A stretch of 6,743 nt of DNA from DASUTW01 sp035513995 (GCA_035513995.1 DATKBL010000147.1:1-6743); one strand, 5' to 3'; shown: positions 1 through 6,570, numbered from the stretch's first letter. Translations and numbers: made by a program. Notes: generated from the sequence alone by a model not told the origin.

Positions 1-720
1 GATCAGCGAGCCGAACCCCGCTCCCCCGCCCAGGAACTCGCCGACGATCGCCCCGACGACCGCCAGCACCGAGGCGGTCTTCAGCCCGGCGAAGATGAAG
101 GGCAGGCCGCCGGGGAGCTTCAGCTTGAAGAACATCTGCACGCGGGAGGCGCGGATCGCCCGGAACAGCTTGGCCTGGTCGGCGTCGACGTTGGCCAGCC
201 CCGCTGCCGTATCGATCAGCAGCGGGAAGAACGCGATGAACGCCCCCATCGCCACCTTCGCCCAGATCCCGAACCCGAGCCACGCCACGAAGATCGGGGC
301 GAAGGCGACCTTGGGCGCCGCGTTGATCCCGATCACGAAGGGCAGGACCACCTGGCGGCCGAAGGAGGTCTCGGCGATCACGATCCCGAGGCCGATGCCG
401 GCGACCATGGCCACCAGCAGGCCGATGAAGACCTCCTGCATCGTGACCCAAAGGTTCTCCAGGACGTAGCCGCCCGTGAAGAGGTTGCCGAGCATCTGAC
501 CGAGCTCGGTCGCCACCTCGCCGGGCGGCGGAAGGACGAACTCCGAGGTGACCTCCATCCAGACCGCCACCTGCCAGATGAGCACCAGGACGGCCCCGAA
601 GAGGGGGACGGTGATCCAGCGGGGAACCCGCTCCCAGATCGTCCTGCGGGAGGCAAGGTCGGCCTCCTCGTCCTCCCACGGGGTCTCGCTCGCCGCCGGT
701 CCCCGGCGATCGATCGCCAT
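1..720 (-). CDS. ABC transporter permease, SsuC/TauC-like (3' end beyond window)
   Basis: Inner-membrane permease of a binding-protein-dependent importer; it should pair with the ATPase and lipoprotein encoded just upstream. The frame is open from ATG at 720 to the left edge, giving 240 residues with the C-terminus missing. After a polar N-terminal tail of about 35 residues there is a hydrophobic segment near 37-55. More follow near 99-116, 124-155 and 157-174, and another begins near 206. Residues 182-213 match the cytoplasmic EAA loop that contacts the ATPase: an A-S-R turn followed by K-L-P-G-G-L-P and then F-A-G-L-K, the usual SsuC/TauC/NrtB pattern. The start ATG shares its A with the TGA stop of the ATPase gene (TGATG), so translation is probably coupled. 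The family is clear; the substrate is not. Confidence 0.93.
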   Translation of the reverse strand, partial: MAIDRRGPAASETPWEDEEADLASRRTIWERVPRWITVPLFGAVLVLIWQVAVWMEVTSEFVLPPPGEVATELGQMLGNLFTGGYVLENLWVTMQEVFIGLLVAMVAGIGLGIVIAETSFGRQVVLPFVIGINAAPKVAFAPIFVAWLGFGIWAKVAMGAFIAFFPLLIDTAAGLANVDADQAKLFRAIRASRVQMFFKLKLPGGLPFIFAGLKTASVLAVVGAIVGEFLGGGAGFGSLI

Positions 721-1529
721 CAGACGGTCTTCCCGGACGGGAGGTCCGAGGGGTCGCTCTCGGCGCCGACGTCGAGCAGGCGGCGCACCTCGCGGGCCAG
801 CCGCTGGAACGGCTCGGTCGTGACCAGATCGAGGCTGCGCGGCCTGGGCAGGTCGACCTCCACGACGCCGGCAACGCGCCCCGGCCGCGGCGTGATCACG
901 TAGACGCGGTCGGAGAGGAACACCGCCTCCTGGATGTTGTGCGTCACGAAGAGCGCCGCCTTGGGCGCGGCCGAGAAGATCCTGGCCAGCTCAACGTTCA
1001 TGTGCTCGCGAGTGAGCTCGTCCAGAGCGCCGAACGGCTCGTCGAGCAGGAGGACCTCGGGATCGGCGATCAGCATCCGGCACATCGCGACCCGCTGCTG
1101 CATGCCACCGGAGAGCTCCCCCGGGTACCTCGCCTCGAACCCGGCGAGCCCCACGAGCTCGAGCAGCTCGTCGGCGTGCCGGCGGGCCGCCTCGACGGCC
1201 CGCCGGCCCCCCCGGATCTCGATCGGCAGGAGGACGTTGTCCCTGGCCGTCCGCCAGTCGAGCAGGACGGGGTTCTGGAACATCATCCCCACCTCGGGCG
1301 GGGGCCCCTTCACGGGATGCCCCTTCACCTCGACACCCCCCCTCGAGGGAGGGATTAGGCCCCCCACGATGTTCAGCAGGGTCGACTTGCCGCAGCCCGA
1401 GGGGCCGACCAGCGCCACGAAGTCGGTCGACGCCAGGGACAGGTCCACGGAGCGGATCGCCTCCACGGCCTCATCCCGGCGGCCGAAGCGCTTCCCGACC
1501 CCCCGGACCTCGACGACGGATGAGCTCAT
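720..1529 (-). CDS. ABC transporter ATP-binding protein, SsuB/TauB-like
   Basis: Cytoplasmic ATPase that powers the importer. It has 269 residues, normal for the nitrate/sulfonate/taurine family. All catalytic motifs are intact: Walker A GPSGCGKST at 42-50, Q-loop Gln85 within MMFQNPVLLDW, signature LSGGMQQRV at 139-147, Walker B with LLLDEPFGALD ending at 170 (catalytic Glu164), and switch His197 in VTHN. The Q-loop context and the phrase after the switch His (NIQEAVFLSDRV) are typical of SsuB/TauB. ATG at 1529 lies 24 bases after the lipoprotein stop; GGGAGG at 1543-1548 is a rather distant Shine-Dalgarno and TAGGG sits directly before the start. The gene ends in a TGATG overlap with the permease. 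The binding protein, not this subunit, sets the substrate. Confidence 0.96.
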   Translation of the reverse strand: MSSSVVEVRGVGKRFGRRDEAVEAIRSVDLSLASTDFVALVGPSGCGKSTLLNIVGGLIPPSRGGVEVKGHPVKGPPPEVGMMFQNPVLLDWRTARDNVLLPIEIRGGRRAVEAARRHADELLELVGLAGFEARYPGELSGGMQQRVAMCRMLIADPEVLLLDEPFGALDELTREHMNVELARIFSAAPKAALFVTHNIQEAVFLSDRVYVITPRPGRVAGVVEVDLPRPRSLDLVTTEPFQRLAREVRRLLDVGAESDPSDLPSGKTV

Positions 1530-1553
1530 CCCTACAGAGCGGCCTCCCTACCG

Positions 1554-2606
1554 TCAGAGCTCGGCCGGATCGAAGGCATTGTAGGCATCCACGAAGTCGT
1601 TCACGAACACGCTCGTGTCCACCCGCTCCGCGAGCTCCCCCTGGTCGACGAGGAAGCCCATGTACCGCTCGACGGACTCGGGAACCGAGTAGCCCCATCG
1701 CCCCTCCGCCTCCGCCGGCAGCTCGAAGAGTGACATCGTCTCCTGGAGCATCGCCAGCGTGAACTCGCGGTCCTCGGCCTCCTCGGGGAAATACTGCTCG
1801 GTGATGTCGAGCACGCCCTCTGGGTTGTCCATCCCCCACACGGTGGCCTTGGCGATCGCCCGGCCTAAGCCCTCGACCACCTCGGGGTTCTCCTCCATGA
1901 AGCTGCGCTCGACGGTCAGCATAGAGTCGAAAAAGCTCTGGAACCCCTCGGGGAGCAGGTTGCGAAGCTCCAGGCCCCTCAGACGCATGATCGCCACGTC
2001 GGGGAAGGCCGCGGCGTACGCCGAGATCTCCCCGCGGTTGAGAGCGACGGCGGCCGTCCCGCCGTCGCCGACGGCGAGGAGCTCGTAGTCCGTCCCCTCC
2101 TCCAGGCCGGCCTCCTCGGACAGCACCGCTCGCACGAACGGCGTCTCGCCGCCCTCGATCGTCCCCACCCCGACCGTCGTGCCCTCGAGGTCGGCGACCG
2201 ACTGCGCCTCCGAGTCGGCCAGCGTCTGGAGCGAGAACACGTTCGACTGGAAGAGCGTGTACACGCTCACCAGGTCGGACCCTTCCAGGATGCTGTTCAG
2301 CAACGGGCCGGGGCTCTGCAGGCCGACCTCCGCCTGCCCCGCGAGCTGTTGCTGGGTAATCTGCCCGGACCCGTCCACCGCCTCCGTAGTCACCGAGAGC
2401 CCCTCCTCCTCGAAGTACCCCCGGTCCTGCGCGACGAACAGCGGGTAGAACACCACGCCGCTGGGGAACGGGATGAGCGCGGTCAGCTCCGTGATCTCCC
2501 GGGGCTGCTCGTCCTGCCCGTCGGCGTCCTCGCCGTTGTCGCCGTTGCACGCGCCGGCGACCAGCGCCAGCACGAGCATCCCGACCAGCCATCGCGACCT
2601 CTTCAT
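1554..2606 (-). CDS. Substrate-binding lipoprotein of ABC importer, NMT1/THI5-like (SsuA family)
   Basis: Extracytoplasmic solute-binding protein of 350 residues that should deliver ligand to the permease. The N-terminus MKRSRWLVGM is followed by a hydrophobic core and a lipobox-like V-A-G-A-C. Cys20 is the likely lipidated residue, and an acidic Gly/Asp-rich tether follows. The mature protein shows the family pattern YPLFVAQDRGYFEEEGL near 54-70, a Q-rich G-Q-A-E-V-G segment near 90-95, and an L-E-G-T-T-V-G-V strand near 140-147. NMT1/THI5-like proteins bind pyrimidine precursors, sulfonates, nitrate, phthalates and related small molecules, so the ligand cannot be named. ATG at 2606 was chosen because it starts the signal peptide and has AAGGAGG five bases upstream; the frame extends further upstream but only inside the preceding gene. 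The gap to that gene is 26 bases. Confidence 0.94.
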   Translation of the reverse strand: MKRSRWLVGMLVLALVAGACNGDNGEDADGQDEQPREITELTALIPFPSGVVFYPLFVAQDRGYFEEEGLSVTTEAVDGSGQITQQQLAGQAEVGLQSPGPLLNSILEGSDLVSVYTLFQSNVFSLQTLADSEAQSVADLEGTTVGVGTIEGGETPFVRAVLSEEAGLEEGTDYELLAVGDGGTAAVALNRGEISAYAAAFPDVAIMRLRGLELRNLLPEGFQSFFDSMLTVERSFMEENPEVVEGLGRAIAKATVWGMDNPEGVLDITEQYFPEEAEDREFTLAMLQETMSLFELPAEAEGRWGYSVPESVERYMGFLVDQGELAERVDTSVFVNDFVDAYNAFDPAEL

Positions 2607-2611
2607 CTCCC

Positions 2612-2618
2612 CCTCCTT
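2612..2618 (-). promoter_or_regulatory. Strong Shine-Dalgarno of the binding protein, within a possible small hairpin
   Basis: On the minus strand AAGGAGG lies five bases before the ATG at 2606, which fixes that start. In the same 26-base gap there is an 8-base palindrome TCACGTGA (2618-2625), and CTCC (minus-strand sense, 2627-2630) can pair with the GGAG of the Shine-Dalgarno (2613-2616). The stem is short, so a role in tuning translation is only a possibility. The site itself is clear. Confidence 0.75.
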
Positions 2619-2632
2619 CACGTGACGGAGCC

Positions 2633-5600
2633 TCACCCCGTCGCTCCCGCCCCCCCGGCGTCGAGCCGGGAGAGGCACCTCCGGATCAGGCCGACGGTCG
2701 CGTCGACCTTCCACTCGTTGCCCGGCAGCGGATGGGCGACCGCCGTCCAGGCCTCCGCCGCCCCGGCGGCGACCGGCGGGTCGAGCCGCCGACCCTCCAG
2801 CGCGCGCTCCACCTCTCGGGCTCGGTACGGGGTCGGGGCCACCGCACCGAGCACGACGCGCGCTTCGCGTACCGTCCCGTCCCCGCCCAGCGCGAGCGAC
2901 GCGCACGCCGACGCCACCGCGAAGTCGCCCTCCCACAGGCGCATCTTCTCGAAGACGCTCTCGCGGGCCCGGGCCGCGGCCGGGACGCGGACCTCGGCCA
3001 GGACCTCGCCCTTCCGAAGGGCGGTCTCGCCAGGTCCCGTGAAGAAGCGGCCCATCGGGAGCGAACGGCGCTCCCCGTCGCGGGCCAGGATCGCCTGTGC
3101 GTCGAGGGCCGTGAGCGTCGTCGCCAGGTCCGAGGGCGTCACGGCCTGGCAGCGGTGCGCCTTCGTCACCGCATGATAGAAGCGGTGATCCCCCAGCACC
3201 GCGTAGCACGGGCAGGTCACGCCCCCGCGCTTGTAGCAGGGGAAGTCGTTCCGGTAGAACCAGCAGCGCTTCTGCTGGCAGAGGTTGCCCCCGACCGTGG
3301 CCATCTCGCGGATCTGGGGCGAGGCGATCCTGCCGATCGTCTCCCGAAGCACCTCGTCCCCGGCCAGCACCGGGCTGCGGGCCACGTCCGCCAGGGTCGC
3401 GGCGGCGCCGAGCCGCAGGTCGCCCTCGTCCGTCTCGAGGACGTCCCGGAGGCCCTTCACGGTCGTCAGGTCGACGAGCGCGACGGGGTTGGCTAGACGC
3501 TGTCGGCGGGCGGGGATCAGGTCGGTCCCCCCGCCGATCGCGGCGGCGTCCTCGTGCAGCAGGCGGGACGCCTCGTCGATCGTCTCCGGCCGGTGGATCT
3601 CGCGGATCTCCCGCGGCTCGCGCCTGCGCGCGAACCGCGTCCCCCACCGGTGGAGGACGCGATGGAGGCCGCGTGGGTAGAGCCACCGGATCAGCGATAT
3701 CTCCCACCGACCGGGCCGCCTCCACAGGTGGTAGCGGCGCCGCGGCCGCCCCTCGCGCTCGCGGAGGCCCTGGACGATCTTGTCGGGCGTGATCGGGAGC
3801 TCGCGCACCCGGACGCCCACCGCGTGGGCGACCGCGTTGGCCACCGCCGCCTGCGTGGGCACGAGCCCGATCTCCCCGAGGCTCTTGGCGCCGTACGGGC
3901 CCACGGGGTCCACGTGCTCCACGAAGATCGGGCGGATCGGAGGGAGGTCGCCGGCCCTGGGAAGCGCGTAGTTGATGTAGGCGGGGTTCACGAGTCGGCC
4001 CTCCTCGTAGATCAGCTCCTCACCCAGCGCGGCGCCGAGACCCATCGCCACGCCGCCGATCACTTGGCTCTCCGCGGCGATCGGGTTGATGATCGTCCCG
4101 GAATCGTGGACGGCGACGACGTCCACGACCCGGATCTCGCCGGTGTCCCGGTCGACCTCGACCTCGACGGCCTGGGCGCAGAACGCGTAGGTCGGCGAGA
4201 GGTTCGCGACGCCCGTCTTCGGGTTGGCCGGCTCCATGTCGGCGGTGAAGCTCTCCTCGACGCTCAGCTCGCCGTTCGGGACCGCCAGCCGGACGAGGTC
4301 GCCCAGGTCCAGGCGATCGCCTCCGCCGCGGGCCTGGCCGCCGGCCAGCGCGACGTCGCCGGGGTCCACGCCGAGCTTGGCCGCGGCGGCCCCCTTCAGC
4401 CGGGTCGCCGCCGAGGCCGCGGCGGCGCGGACCGCGTGGCCGCTCATGAAGGTCCCCCGGGACGACCACGCCCCGAGATCGAGGGGGGTCTCGTCGGTCT
4501 CCGTCGTCAGCACCTCGACGTCCTCGGCCTCGACCCCCAGCTCCTCGGCCGCGATCTGCGCGAGGATCGTCTTCTGCCCCGTGCCGGGGTCGGCCCCGCC
4601 GAAGCGGACGAGCACGCTTCCGTCGCTGCGCACGTCGATCCCCGCGTGGGACTCCTCGGCCCCCTCATAGACGTGCGCGCCGGTCACGTGGATGGCCGCC
4701 GCCACACCCACGCCGCGCCCGGACCCTCCCCGGGACCGCTTCTCGTCCCACCCGATCGCCTCGCGGGCGGCCTCGAGACACTCGACCAGGCGCGCGGAGG
4801 CCAACTTCCAGCCCGCGTGGGTCACGTCCCCCGTCCGGTTCGCGTTGAGGATCCGCAGTTCGATGGGGTCCATCCCCAGGGCGTCGGCGAGCTCGTCCAT
4901 CTGCGACTCGATGGCGAAGGTCGCCTGCGGGCCGCCGTACCCGCGGAACTGTCCTCCCGGATGCTTGTTCGTGTAGACGAGGTCGGCGTCGATGTCGACG
5001 CCGACCGTTCGGTACATCGAGCCCATCACCAGCGACCCGTAGCCCATCACCGAGGGCCCGGAGTGGTTGTAGGCGCCGTTGTCCACCCGGATCCTCGCCG
5101 CGCGGTGGGTCAGGCGCCCCTCTCCGTCGGCCCCGGTCTCGAGGAGGACGTCCCAGTCGTGCCGGCACTTCGTGGTGGAGAACTCCTCGGCCCGATCGAG
5201 GATGAGCCGGACCGGCCGCCCCGCCTTCCTCGACAGCGCCGCGCAGATCACCTCGTGGTCGGAGATCTTGGACTTCGACCCGAAGCCGCCCCCGACCGCG
5301 ACCTCGTGGGCCTTCACGCGATCGAGGTCGAGCCCGAGGGCGTGGGCCACCTCCTTGCGGATGAAGTAGGGGGCCTGGGTGGAGGTCCACAGATCGAGCA
5401 CCTCGCGCTCGGGGTCCCACCGCGCCAGGGTGCTGTTGGGCTCCATGCAGACGTGGGTCTGCCTTCCGAAGCGGTACCCGGCGGAGACGGTGGTCGCGGC
5501 CCGCCGGCGGCCGGTGGCCGCGTCGCCGTAGCGCCGCTCGACGTGGATCGAGACGTTCCCGCCGGGATGGATCTGGGGCGCGCCCCGCTCCAGAGCCTCC

Positions 5601-5992
5601 TCGATCGTGGTCGCCGACGGCAGGGGCTCGAGGTCGACGCGGATCGCGCGGAGCGCCGCGTCGGCCTGCTGGGGCGTCTCCGCGGCCACGGCCGCGATCT
5701 CCTCCCCGAGGAAGCGGACCACCCCCCGCGCGAGCGGGTGGCGATCGGACAGCGGCCCCCCGTGGTGGACGTACGTCACGTCGCCGAGGTCCTCGGCGGT
5801 GACGACGGCGACCACGCCGGGAACTCGCTCGGCGGCCGAGACGTCGATCGAGTCGATCCGCGCGTGCGGCACGTGGCTGCGCAGGACCCTCGCCACGAGC
5901 GTCCCCGGCAGCCGGACGTCCCCCGCGTAGGGGGCCGACCCCACGGTCCGCTCGGGCCAGTCGATGTTGCGGGTCCGGCGCCCGACCTGCAT
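2633..5992 (-). CDS. Fused molybdopterin-binding and FAD/[4Fe-4S]-binding subunit of a xanthine dehydrogenase-family molybdenum hydroxylase
   Basis: Predicted to carry both the substrate-oxidising Mo centre and the FAD electron outlet of a cytoplasmic hydroxylase. It has 1119 residues in one open frame. Residues about 16-125 form the a/b hammerhead domain and about 140-740 the two Mo-cofactor domains. Visible motifs are AVGGGFGSK (232-240), FRGYGGPQ (349-356, as FRGFGGPQ in xanthine dehydrogenases), GTGQKT (470-475) and GAKSLGE with the expected catalytic Glu707. A basic aromatic linker (about 745-795) leads to an FAD domain (about 797-965; IGGGTDL at 819-825, TVGGNL at 899-904) and the FAD-subunit C-terminal domain (about 1005-1110). 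Cysteines 905, 910, 919, 927, 929 and 948 fit a PaoB/4-hydroxybenzoyl-CoA reductase-type [4Fe-4S] insertion. ATG at 5992 overlaps the upstream stop (TGATG), with GAGGG seven bases before it. The CO dehydrogenase active-site loop AYRCSFR is absent. Substrate unknown. Confidence 0.95.
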   Translation of the reverse strand: MQVGRRTRNIDWPERTVGSAPYAGDVRLPGTLVARVLRSHVPHARIDSIDVSAAERVPGVVAVVTAEDLGDVTYVHHGGPLSDRHPLARGVVRFLGEEIAAVAAETPQQADAALRAIRVDLEPLPSATTIEEALERGAPQIHPGGNVSIHVERRYGDAATGRRRAATTVSAGYRFGRQTHVCMEPNSTLARWDPEREVLDLWTSTQAPYFIRKEVAHALGLDLDRVKAHEVAVGGGFGSKSKISDHEVICAALSRKAGRPVRLILDRAEEFSTTKCRHDWDVLLETGADGEGRLTHRAARIRVDNGAYNHSGPSVMGYGSLVMGSMYRTVGVDIDADLVYTNKHPGGQFRGYGGPQATFAIESQMDELADALGMDPIELRILNANRTGDVTHAGWKLASARLVECLEAAREAIGWDEKRSRGGSGRGVGVAAAIHVTGAHVYEGAEESHAGIDVRSDGSVLVRFGGADPGTGQKTILAQIAAEELGVEAEDVEVLTTETDETPLDLGAWSSRGTFMSGHAVRAAAASAATRLKGAAAAKLGVDPGDVALAGGQARGGGDRLDLGDLVRLAVPNGELSVEESFTADMEPANPKTGVANLSPTYAFCAQAVEVEVDRDTGEIRVVDVVAVHDSGTIINPIAAESQVIGGVAMGLGAALGEELIYEEGRLVNPAYINYALPRAGDLPPIRPIFVEHVDPVGPYGAKSLGEIGLVPTQAAVANAVAHAVGVRVRELPITPDKIVQGLREREGRPRRRYHLWRRPGRWEISLIRWLYPRGLHRVLHRWGTRFARRREPREIREIHRPETIDEASRLLHEDAAAIGGGTDLIPARRQRLANPVALVDLTTVKGLRDVLETDEGDLRLGAAATLADVARSPVLAGDEVLRETIGRIASPQIREMATVGGNLCQQKRCWFYRNDFPCYKRGGVTCPCYAVLGDHRFYHAVTKAHRCQAVTPSDLATTLTALDAQAILARDGERRSLPMGRFFTGPGETALRKGEVLAEVRVPAAARARESVFEKMRLWEGDFAVASACASLALGGDGTVREARVVLGAVAPTPYRAREVERALEGRRLDPPVAAGAAEAWTAVAHPLPGNEWKVDATVGLIRRCLSRLDAGGAGATG

Positions 5993-6444
5993 CAGCCGGC
6001 CCTCGACTCGGCCTGTCGCAGCGCCTCGATGATCCCCACGTACCCCGTGCACCGGCACACGTTCCCGGACATCAGGCGACGGAGGGCTCGCTCGTCTCCG
6101 GGGAGCCCCTCGCGCAGCAGCGAGACCCCTCGGACGATCTGCCCTGGCGTGCAGAACCCGCACTGGAAGGCCCCGTGGTCGGCGAACGCCTCCCGCAGAG
6201 CGGCGCCCTCCTCGGCGACGCCCTCGATCGTCTCCACCGGCCCCCGGACCCGGGCCGCCAGCACGATGCACGACAGGACGGGCCGTCCGTCGATCAGCAC
6301 CGTGCAGGCGCCGCACTCGCCCCGCCCGCACCCCTCCTTGCTCCCCAGGAGGCTCAGCCGCTCGCGGAGGACGTCCAGGAGACGCTCGCCCGGCGCGATC
6401 TCGAGGTCGTGAACCCGACCGTTCACCTCGATGCTCGCCCTCAA
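5992..6444 (-). CDS. [2Fe-2S] small subunit of a xanthine dehydrogenase-family molybdenum hydroxylase
   Basis: Electron-transfer subunit linking the Mo centre to FAD in the partner encoded next. Its 150 residues are normal for CoxS/XdhC/HcrC-type subunits. Cys39, Cys44, Cys47 and Cys59 (C-G-R-G-E-C-G-A-C, then S-C) form the plant-ferredoxin-type [2Fe-2S] site. Cys95, Cys98, Cys130 and Cys132 (FQCGFCTPG, then NVCRCTGY) form the second cluster in the helical domain, and Gln94 is the conserved residue next to the Mo cofactor. No Tat or Sec signal precedes the ferredoxin fold, unlike periplasmic PaoA, so the enzyme is probably cytoplasmic. The start is TTG at 6444: the frame begins directly with the ferredoxin strand, and GGAGGAG lies eight bases upstream. 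The nearby ATG at 6467 is in another frame. Confidence 0.96.
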   Translation of the reverse strand: MRASIEVNGRVHDLEIAPGERLLDVLRERLSLLGSKEGCGRGECGACTVLIDGRPVLSCIVLAARVRGPVETIEGVAEEGAALREAFADHGAFQCGFCTPGQIVRGVSLLREGLPGDERALRRLMSGNVCRCTGYVGIIEALRQAESRAG

Positions 6445-6467
6445 CGGCGCGTCTCCTCCCTCCGCAT
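6441..6467 (-). other. Possible 8-codon leader ORF overlapping the operon start
   Basis: Downstream of the predicted transcription start, an ATG at 6467 opens a short frame encoding MRREETRR. It ends in a TGA that overlaps the TTG start of the [2Fe-2S] subunit (TTGA). Such an overlap could couple initiation at the weak TTG codon to a terminating ribosome. The ATG itself has only a poor ribosome-binding site, and an overlap this short can arise by chance, so this is tentative. Confidence 0.2.
6453..6459 (-). promoter_or_regulatory. Shine-Dalgarno supporting the TTG start of the [2Fe-2S] subunit
   Basis: On the minus strand GGAGGAG stands eight bases before TTG at 6444. No in-frame ATG exists close enough to start the ferredoxin domain, and the next in-frame GTG (residue 7) would cut into its first strand. 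The TTG start is therefore the best choice. Confidence 0.7.
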
Positions 6468-6476
6468 CGGCCTGAT

Positions 6477-6490
6477 GACTGACAACAGTC
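6477..6490. promoter_or_regulatory. Inverted repeat GACTG-ACAA-CAGTC, candidate operator
   Basis: A perfect 5-base inverted repeat with a 4-base centre lies across the predicted transcription start (about 6489) of the minus-strand operon. It is flanked by two direct copies of CTGAT at 6472-6476 and 6493-6497, exactly 21 bases (two helical turns) apart. The position suits a repressor site. No regulator gene is in the window, and the repeat is short enough to be accidental. Confidence 0.35.
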
Positions 6491-6495
6491 TGCTG

Positions 6496-6524
6496 ATTAT
6501 CTTGAGAGGAGTGGGCTTGGGCAA
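6496..6524 (-). promoter_or_regulatory. Sigma70-type promoter of the hydroxylase/transporter operon
   Basis: On the minus strand TTGCCC (6524-6519) and GATAAT (6501-6496) are separated by 17 bases. These match the consensus at four and five of six positions. They lie in the only visibly AT-richer patch of this GC-rich window. Transcription should start near 6489, giving a leader of about 45 bases before the TTG start at 6444. It is the only good promoter seen for the five-gene operon. Confidence 0.6.
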
Positions 6525-6526
6525 GC
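6515..6526. promoter_or_regulatory. Palindrome GCTTG-GG-CAAGC over the divergent -35 region
   Basis: A perfect 5-base inverted repeat with a 2-base centre covers the -35 hexamer of the minus-strand promoter and the candidate -35 of the plus-strand gene. A protein bound here could affect both directions. It is seen directly; the regulatory role is inferred. Confidence 0.35.
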
Positions 6527-6546
6527 GGACCGCCCTACGGTATCGT
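6517..6546 (+). promoter_or_regulatory. Weak candidate promoter of the luciferase-like gene
   Basis: TTGGGC (6517-6522) and TATCGT (6541-6546) are 18 bases apart, matching consensus at three and four of six positions. A start near 6553 would leave a short leader containing GGGGGAG (6558-6564), six bases before the ATG at 6571. The match is weak, and the real promoter could differ. Confidence 0.3.
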
Positions 6547-6570
6547 CCCGGCAGAACGGGGGAGCCAAGC

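Noticed and set aside
378..656. A 92-codon minus-strand frame inside the permease gene
   Set aside because: It is a shifted reading rich in Ser, Arg and Pro. The permease frame that starts at 720 has membrane segments and the EAA loop.
1471..2592. A 373-codon minus-strand frame overlapping the binding protein
   Set aside because: It is a shifted reading of the binding-protein gene with a Gly/Arg-rich, motif-free product.
2607..3725. An in-frame upstream extension of the binding protein to 723 residues
   Set aside because: The extra part is an out-of-frame reading of the Mo/FAD gene, rich in Arg, Gly and Pro. The signal peptide and Shine-Dalgarno fix the start at 2606.
2633..5992. Identification as an aerobic CO dehydrogenase large subunit
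   Set aside because: The characteristic AYRCSFR loop is missing and FRGYGGPQ stands in the equivalent region, as in xanthine dehydrogenase-type enzymes.
5993..6331. A 113-residue N-terminal extension of the Mo/FAD protein
   Set aside because: It is an alternative-frame reading of the [2Fe-2S] gene. The ATG at 5992 overlaps the stop of that gene and leads directly into the hammerhead domain.
3554..6412. A 952-codon open frame on the plus strand antisense to the Mo/FAD fusion
   Set aside because: Its translation is low-complexity, rich in Arg, Gly, Pro, Asp and His with no recognisable motif, as expected opposite a GC-rich gene. The minus-strand frame has full domain signatures.
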